A stretch of DNA of 20,607 bases from a virus. Within the stretch, counting starts at the first letter, position 1, and each line of letters starts with the position of its first letter. The DNA lies in IMG/VR virus record IMGVR_UViG_3300027833_000259, positions 1 through 20,607 of that record. One strand, written 5' to 3'. The translations under genes were made by a program, and so were the position numbers. Shown in pieces: positions 16,689 to 20,607 of the stretch. The notes under the pieces are model-generated. The model worked only from the letters and a program-made list of their open reading frames with translations. It had not been told where the DNA came from and searched no databases.

Positions 16689-16866
16689 GTTTCTTCCTTA
16701 TAATTTGCTATTTAACGATAGCTCGTTTTTACCCATTTGGGTAATAAATATGTGTTTTGTAAGTTATTGATTTGTAAGGCTTTTATTTTACTAAAAATAC
16801 CCTCTAAGGCGTTTTAAGGCTCTAGGACGTTTTTAGGTATACTACCCTACCTTGAAGAATTATAAT
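16689..16866. promoter_or_regulatory. Structured intergenic control region upstream of the scaffold-capsid genes
   Basis: This is the only non-coding stretch of this size in the window. It holds several inverted repeats: 16707-16711 with 16718-16722, 16729-16734 with 16739-16744 (6 pairs, 4-base loop), 16791-16797 with 16830-16836, and 16835-16839 with 16848-16852. It also holds an 18-base tandem repeat (16802-16837). TATAAT matches occur on the minus strand at 16859-16864 and on the plus strand at 16699-16704, but neither has a clear -35 box. It is the likely place for a promoter for the capsid operon; no precise start can be assigned. Confidence 0.45.
16802..16837 (-). repeat. Two tandem copies of an 18-base imperfect repeat
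   Basis: Units at 16802-16819 and 16820-16837 agree at 15 of 18 positions. On the minus strand the shared form is CCTNAAAACGNCNTAGAG. Tandem copies about 1.7 helical turns apart could bind a regulator or belong to an RNA structure. Function unknown. Confidence 0.75.
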
Positions 16867-16886
16867 CGCTCACAGAGCGTTTTTTT
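16867..16886 (+). terminator. Plus-strand intrinsic terminator at the 3' end of the lysozyme gene
   Basis: On the plus strand CGCTC, loop ACA, GAGCG is followed by seven T. The orientation faces opposite to every gene seen. On the minus strand the same hairpin has only an A/T-mixed tail, so termination there would be weak. It may stop antisense or divergent transcripts coming from the intergenic region. Confidence 0.55.
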
Positions 16887-17358
16887 AGCCTTCGTTAATA
16901 AAGGATTTAGCACTTGCTAATCTTCTATCTGAATGAGGTATTCCAGGTCTTTCCCAGATCTCTTCAAAAGCTTTTGTTATTTCTTCAACAGTGCCTGTTT
17001 CAAATATTTTTCTTAATTTTGCTGCATTGCCATAACCAATCTCGTCTTGTAAGTCTCCGTAGATTGTTTCGTGCATATAATCTAGCTGTGCTCTAGGGCT
17101 ATCTTCAAAACCATTATCGTTAAGATAGTTATTATAATCTTCTTTCTTACTTCCCTCTAGTTGAAATAATCCTTGTCCAGGGCCACCACCATCTTGCTTT
17201 TGTAAGTAATCAAATGAGCCACCTGTCTCTACATCTATGTTACCCATTAACGCTGCAGTTACTTCTGGTCTATATTTTCTATCGTTAGAAAGATAATTAT
17301 TTACCATTCCTTTGTTGCCTTGATACATAGCATCTCCAGCTAATAATCCCGGAGACAT
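16885..17358 (-). CDS. Virion-associated lysozyme (phage tail lysozyme family)
   Basis: A 157-residue protein if read from the first ATG. Residues about 18-70 hold V-x-x-Y-L, ALMGNIDVETGGSFDYLQ and GGGPGQGLFQLEG; then comes QLDYMHETIYGD and, near the end, AFEEIWERPGIPHSDRRLASA. This order fits the phage tail lysozyme family (Phage_lysozyme2), with Glu44 in VETGG the probable catalytic acid. The ATG at 17358 has no Shine-Dalgarno site. The ATG at 17328 (residue 11) has GGAG five bases upstream and is the better independent start. The frame is open upstream to 17446 with no usable start codon, which supports access by -1 frameshifting from the upstream gene. A role in local cell-wall digestion at infection or in lysis is expected. 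Confidence 0.75.
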   Translation of the reverse strand: MSPGLLAGDAMYQGNKGMVNNYLSNDRKYRPEVTAALMGNIDVETGGSFDYLQKQDGGGPGQGLFQLEGSKKEDYNNYLNDNGFEDSPRAQLDYMHETIYGDLQDEIGYGNAAKLRKIFETGTVEEITKAFEEIWERPGIPHSDRRLASAKSFINEG

Positions 17359-18257
17359 TTGGTTACTTGCAACTATATTGCTACTCGCTGATATGCCAGA
17401 GTTAGCTTGGCTTTCTACTTTCCCGTAATTAAACCAGGAATTGAGTATTTAAGAGGGTCTATGTTATATTGTTTAAGTAAAGCTGCTTTTTCAGCATTTG
17501 ATGTTCTTGGATTACCCATAATCATCTCTACAGTATATGCTTGTTGGTCGTTTAGATTAGCTATATTGTTTGAGGTATCGCTTGAAACTTTATCCACAGG
17601 ATTTGTAATTGCATAGTCAGGTTGCTGTGCTTGTGAAGCAATAGCATCAGCAATAGCAAGATTATTTTGTTCATATACTGTGTTTTTAGAGGCATTCTCA
17701 ACAGGTATTGTTGTGTCTATTTGGTCTACATTAACTTGACTCATTTGTGTATCATCTGTTGCATTTAAAAGGCTCATGTCTTGAGCTTGACCCATTACTC
17801 CAGAGTCATACATTGGTGCGTTTGCTCTTGTTGCATAATCATAAGAAATTACTGGAGCATTTTTTGTTGGTTCTTCGTAACCACCCTGAGAAACAGGAAT
17901 ATAATCTTTTTGTCTTGTTATGTCTGATTCTTCTCTATTATAATAAGGTTTTAGAGGTGTAGGCTCGTAGTCATAGTTGCTGTATTGATTTACCGCTGCC
18001 ATATTAGGTTTTATTTGTTGAGCATCTGGAATGAATGTTTGTCTATTTTGCATTGCAGGGTCTACTACCAATTGTGCTGATGTATCTAATAAATTAGCTT
18101 GTGTTGGTTGAGCTTGATATTGAGAATTTAAATCTACAGGTGCGCCCATAAGTCTTTTAGCTGCCATACCAGGGTCAGATTGTACTTTGTTCCAATCCAT
18201 ACCTGTGTTATCAGTTAACCACTGTGTCCCCTGTTTCATAAAGTCTAGCAATGCCAT
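16885..18257 (-). CDS. Predicted -1 frameshift fusion: upstream virion protein plus lysozyme (457 residues)
   Basis: If ribosomes slip at 17418-17424, the product is the 280 residues of the upstream gene, a 20-residue linker (VESQANSGISASSNIVASNQ) and the 157 residues of the lysozyme frame. The linker is rich in Ser, Ala and Asn, similar to the upstream protein and unlike random out-of-frame translation. The lysozyme's catalytic Glu would be residue 344. A minor fused form could carry the enzyme into the virion while the short form fills the structural role. This is a prediction from frame arithmetic and the slippery site; expression has not been shown. Confidence 0.5.
17395..17424 (-). other. 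Candidate programmed -1 ribosomal frameshift site
   Basis: On the minus strand 17424-17418 reads GGGAAAG, in the 280-codon gene's frame as G GGA AAG, and the next codon is its UAG stop (17417-17415). Slipping back one base re-pairs as GGG AAA and enters the lysozyme frame (GTA GAA AGC...). After a 6-base spacer a modest hairpin is possible: GCCA (17411-17408) with TGGC (17398-17395), extended by AG/CT with one bulge. G GGA AAG is the heptamer used in lambda G/GT. Confidence 0.6.
17415..18257 (-). CDS. Asn/Gln/Asp-rich protein upstream of lysozyme, probable virion protein
   Basis: The frame opens at 18296, but I choose the ATG at 18257: it lies one base past the upstream stop, has GGGAA seven bases before it and gives MALLDFMKQGTQWL (280 residues). 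Residues 1-40 look helical with an amphipathic WLTDNTGMDWNKVQ stretch. The rest is low in hydrophobics and rich in Asn, Gln, Asp, Tyr and Pro with repeated PVSQGG- and YDYAT-like pieces, so it may be extended or disordered. The last 40 residues are again helical (AYTVEMIMGNPRTSNAEKAA then LLKQYNIDPLKYSIPGLI). No family is recognised. The codon before the stop is part of a slippery heptamer that leads into the lysozyme frame. Confidence 0.65.
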   Translation of the reverse strand: MALLDFMKQGTQWLTDNTGMDWNKVQSDPGMAAKRLMGAPVDLNSQYQAQPTQANLLDTSAQLVVDPAMQNRQTFIPDAQQIKPNMAAVNQYSNYDYEPTPLKPYYNREESDITRQKDYIPVSQGGYEEPTKNAPVISYDYATRANAPMYDSGVMGQAQDMSLLNATDDTQMSQVNVDQIDTTIPVENASKNTVYEQNNLAIADAIASQAQQPDYAITNPVDKVSSDTSNNIANLNDQQAYTVEMIMGNPRTSNAEKAALLKQYNIDPLKYSIPGLITGK

Positions 18258-18258
18258 A

Positions 18259-18486
18259 TTAAAATTCCCATTTGTTGTCTTCGATTTTCTTACCATCTGC
18301 GATACTTTGCAAATGAGCTATTATTTCATTTACTGTTGTAATTCTCATGTAACATATTTCTCTTGCAACCTTATCATCCACATCTGAATTTATTAACATA
18401 TTAACGTGTGTTTTAACTAAGTCTGCCATTGCCTCTTTAAACGATTCGTCATCAACGATTCTTTGTATTGATTCTTCTTCAATCAT
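18259..18486 (-). CDS. Small helical protein next to terminase, function unknown
   Basis: A 75-residue acidic, all-helical-looking protein overlapping the upstream gene by 8 bases. The core (V-x-TH-V-x-M-L-x-x-S-x-x-D-D-K-V-A-R-E-I-C-Y-M-R-I) resembles small proteins coded after terminase genes in other phages, with an A-R-E-x-x-Y-x-R-I-x-x-x-x-x-I/F-x-x-x-L-Q-S-I-A signature. I do not know a function. It may act in packaging or head assembly by neighbourhood alone. Confidence 0.6.
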   Translation of the reverse strand: MIEEESIQRIVDDESFKEAMADLVKTHVNMLINSDVDDKVAREICYMRITTVNEIIAHLQSIADGKKIEDNKWEF

Positions 18487-18763
18487 CTGAGTCTATTCCT
18501 GTAACCACTCTAATAGTAATTGGCTCATCACCACCACCAATCTCTTGCATGGCTTTACCATCTAGTCTATCACCTAGCTCTTTAATAGCAGAGATGTCGC
18601 CATCTTCAGCCTTAGCATAAAGTGCGTTAGCAACTGCGTGTAGTTTTTTATAGTCTTCTTGGATTGCTAATTTCTTAACAATCTTACCCCAAACTCTTTT
18701 CTCTCTTGTTGAGTTTTTGTTTCCTTTGGGTGCGCCTACTTTCTTTTTTACTTCATCTTCCAT
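18479..18763 (-). CDS. Small terminase-subunit-like protein
   Basis: A 94-residue basic protein. It starts 9 bases after the large terminase stop with AGAGGA upstream. The N-terminus KKKVGAPKGNKNSTREKRVW is the G-x-PKGNKN pattern of DUF5681-type and small terminase-like proteins, where a basic GxPKG loop comes before a helix. The second half has A-x-AEDGDISAIKELGDRLDG then KAMQEIGGGDEPITIRVV, matching the A-L-x-G-D-x-x-A-I-K-x-x-x-D-R-L-D-G-K-P element of that group. Such a subunit would recognise the packaging site and load the large terminase. The order here (large subunit first) is the reverse of the usual one. Confidence 0.55.
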   Translation of the reverse strand: MEDEVKKKVGAPKGNKNSTREKRVWGKIVKKLAIQEDYKKLHAVANALYAKAEDGDISAIKELGDRLDGKAMQEIGGGDEPITIRVVTGIDSDD

Positions 18764-18772
18764 AATATCCTC

Positions 18773-20077
18773 TTAAACGTAATAATCTTTATATGAATCA
18801 CCATCTAATGTTGTTTCAAATGGCTTTGACCAATCTGTTCTTTGTCCGTTACCTGTTGAGTCCATTCCTAGTGCTAAGTATCTAAAAGCATCTGCTGCGT
18901 GTGAACTCCAATCATGTAATGGCCTGTTTTGGAATGAGCTAGTTTTTTCGTTAAAGACTCTACGATAATTCTGTAAACACTCTACTCCAGCTCTTGTCTT
19001 ATCTTTATTAAACCAACAGTTAGGTAATATTCTTCTGACTGCTTGTATTCCATCTTCTACAGAACTCTTAGGTGCAACCTCAATATCTAAACCAGCTTCT
19101 GTTAAAAATTGGTATCGAGATTTTCCTGTTTGTAATTCTCTAACATTAACATCGTGTGGCATAATGTGAGTGTAGTCTCTATAACCTTTCTCATCTAACC
19201 AGTTTATATAATGGTCTAATGACTCACCAGATGCTTCATAAAAATCCATTACTCTTACTTCACCACTTATTATTTCTGCTACCCAAATGGCGGTTGAATC
19301 AGACATTCCTAAATCCCATGCAGTTACCTTTTGAGTTGCTGCCTCAGATATAATCTCTCTAATTCTATGCTTATCAGTAAGTTCTTTTAAAAGCTCTCCG
19401 TAGTAAGCTCCGACAATAGGTGCTTCAAAACTAATCTCAAATTCTTGGTCATATTTATTATCACCCATCGCTTTCTTCGCATCTTTTAGCTCATCTGGTG
19501 CAATTAACTTTGTCTCACTAGCTTTAAACTCTCTGAGTGTCCAGTTTTCGTTATCATCTGTATCGGCAAAATCTCTTAGTGTCTTGAAGTGATTTGAGCC
19601 TTTAGGTGTTCCGATAAACATTGCCCAACCAATTCTATCTGATAATGCTGGTCTTATTACTTCTGTAAATAACTGTGGTGCAACATCGCCATATTCATCT
19701 ATGACTGCACCATCTAAGTAAATGCCTCGAAGTGAGTCTGCATTATCTGCTCCGTACAAACTTATTCTTCTTCCCATGAAATCAACACGAAGTTCACTTA
19801 CATTTGGAACTCCACCTAAAGGGCGAGTATAATCTTTTAAATAATCCCAAGCAATTCTTTTAGCTTGACTGTAAGTTGGAGCTATATAAGCATACTGTGG
19901 ATTTGGCTTATCGCATTGTAATGCAGCGTGAATTAACTGATTAATTGCAGCGACAGTCTTACCCATTCGTCTGTGACAGACTGCTACAGTCCACCTATAA
20001 TCCCTTACTGCTTTGTGGATTGCTTTCTGTGGCTCTCTAGGCTCATATCCTGTACTTACTTCCTCTACGACTGCCAA
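18773..20077 (-). CDS. terL: Terminase large subunit
   Basis: A 434-residue packaging motor. The ATPase has a Walker A at 34-41 (CHRRMGKT), a Walker B ending in Asp127-Glu128 (LDGAVIDEY) and the coupling motif GTPKG at 156-160. The nuclease half starts with WDLGMSDS, giving Asp255 and Asp260, and ends with HAADAFRY, giving Asp396; these are the expected metal-binding acids of the RNase H-like fold. The start is a TTG at 20077: an in-frame TAA lies six codons upstream and no ATG occurs before residue 38, so TTG (with GGAA upstream) is the best choice. The gene overlaps the HNH gene by 13 bases. It drives ATP-dependent DNA translocation into the procapsid and cuts the concatemer. Confidence 0.9.
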   Translation of the reverse strand: MAVVEEVSTGYEPREPQKAIHKAVRDYRWTVAVCHRRMGKTVAAINQLIHAALQCDKPNPQYAYIAPTYSQAKRIAWDYLKDYTRPLGGVPNVSELRVDFMGRRISLYGADNADSLRGIYLDGAVIDEYGDVAPQLFTEVIRPALSDRIGWAMFIGTPKGSNHFKTLRDFADTDDNENWTLREFKASETKLIAPDELKDAKKAMGDNKYDQEFEISFEAPIVGAYYGELLKELTDKHRIREIISEAATQKVTAWDLGMSDSTAIWVAEIISGEVRVMDFYEASGESLDHYINWLDEKGYRDYTHIMPHDVNVRELQTGKSRYQFLTEAGLDIEVAPKSSVEDGIQAVRRILPNCWFNKDKTRAGVECLQNYRRVFNEKTSSFQNRPLHDWSSHAADAFRYLALGMDSTGNGQRTDWSKPFETTLDGDSYKDYYV

Positions 20078-20472
20078 TATTCTTCCGAGTTCTTATTGTT
20101 CTTTATTAAATTCCATGTAGCAGGAACTACTTGCAGATTGTCTGCCTTATTTGTTCCGCCTAATGATAAAGGAATAATATGGTCAATATGCCAAGCATAT
20201 CCAAATAGCTTTGTTGCATCATCACGAATTTTAACTAAACTTGCCCAGTTATCTTTGTCTTCTTTAGTCATTAGAGACTCTACATTCTTTCTTTGTAGTC
20301 TTCTCATAGCAGAATCTGCCTCAACCTTTTCTTTATTATCTTTCTTCCACTGAGCTTTTCTTACTACTTCAGACTCTTTATTTTTTTCTGCCCAAGCTTT
20401 TTTATTAGCTGATACTTTTTCTCTGTTGTTTCTAACCCAAGCTTTTTGGTCTTCTTTGTTTTTATATGCCAT
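20065..20472 (-). CDS. HNH endonuclease next to terminase
   Basis: A 135-residue protein with AAAGGAG eight bases before its ATG. The C-terminal part holds the HNH core: WHIDHIIPLSLGGTNKADNL with His95 and His98, Asn112, and then NLIKNNK as the third element with Asn121. Residues 1-60 are very basic and charged, with tryptophans at 12, 27 and 42, an exact 15-residue period (K-A-W-x-x-x-N-x-E-K-V type units), likely a DNA-binding helix. HNH proteins beside the large terminase are known in many phages and in some are needed for packaging cleavage; a selfish free-standing endonuclease is the alternative. Overlap with the terminase gene favours a shared task. Confidence 0.8.
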   Translation of the reverse strand: MAYKNKEDQKAWVRNNREKVSANKKAWAEKNKESEVVRKAQWKKDNKEKVEADSAMRRLQRKNVESLMTKEDKDNWASLVKIRDDATKLFGYAWHIDHIIPLSLGGTNKADNLQVVPATWNLIKNNKNSEEYWQS

Positions 20473-20524
20473 CCATCAATCTCCTTTAAAAGTTTATTAC
20501 TATACATTTAATCTCCTGATAATT

Positions 20525-20607
20525 TTACTCTTCTCTTCTTTTTTTGTATGCTTCCCAATCTGTAGTTTGGTTAGTAATATAATTTTGAATATACTTTTGC
20601 TTTTCTA
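20525..20607 (-). CDS. C-terminal fragment of an unknown gene (5' end outside window)
   Basis: The frame is open from the right edge for 26 codons and ends at TAA 20525-20527. The visible end includes YIQNYITNQTTDWEAYKKRR, a soluble charged tail. The other two frames on this strand stop sooner. About 50 bases of leader with two purine-rich AGGAG sites separate it from the HNH gene. It is too short to identify. Confidence 0.5.
   Translation of the reverse strand, partial: EKQKYIQNYITNQTTDWEAYKKRREE

Noticed and set aside
16859-16864. Exact TATAAT on the minus strand ahead of the scaffold gene
   Set aside because: No -35 element at a proper distance, and such hexamers are frequent in AT-rich DNA; not called as a defined promoter.
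20364-20507. 47-codon minus-strand frame with AGGAG five bases before its ATG, beginning MYSNKLLKEI
   Set aside because: Most of it overlaps the HNH gene in another frame and the sequence is Lys-rich as expected from AT-rich shadow reading; only the ribosome-like site is notable.

Overview
This window looks like the virion-structure and packaging block of a short-tailed (podovirus-type) tailed phage. It is AT-rich by eye, gene-dense, and every supported gene lies on the minus strand, so transcription runs from base 20607 towards base 1. The low G+C, the SU10-type capsid and adaptor, the N-terminal signature of the fibre and the small accessory tail proteins resemble uncultured marine phages of AT-rich alphaproteobacteria. 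That host guess rests on style and composition only. No integrase, repressor, replication gene, tRNA or CRISPR array is visible.

Layout in transcription order: the last codons of an unknown gene (20525-20607); an HNH endonuclease and the large terminase (18773-20472); a small-terminase-like protein and two unknown genes (17415-18763); a virion lysozyme (16885-17358); a 196-base non-coding control region (16689-16884); scaffold, SU10-type major capsid protein, a small head protein, head-tail adaptor and a Gp80-like protein (13404-16688); a 1342-residue multidomain tail fibre (9367-13395) with two small accessory genes, a short fibre-like protein and a polyglycine adhesin (7741-9367); a P22 gp10-like tail hub/nozzle protein (6273-7733); small proteins and a GNAT-fold protein (5107-6273); four presumed internal or ejection proteins (166-5117); and the start of a tryptophan-rich small membrane protein, a holin candidate, running off the left edge. 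No portal gene is visible.

The most notable signal is at 17418-17424. The 280-residue gene upstream of the lysozyme ends with the slippery heptamer G GGA AAG followed directly by its UAG stop. The lysozyme frame is open across this point in exactly the -1 register, and the lysozyme has no good ribosome site at its first ATG. A programmed -1 frameshift would fuse the lysozyme to the C-terminus of a minority of the upstream protein (457 residues). This heptamer is the one lambda uses for G/GT, but there the product is a tail chaperone, not a lysozyme carrier.

Other points: a plus-strand intrinsic terminator and structured, repeat-bearing intergenic region before the scaffold gene; a cUUCGg hairpin just after the capsid gene; and a perfect 29-base direct repeat that brackets one C1q-like fibre domain in frame and could let the phage gain or lose that module by recombination.
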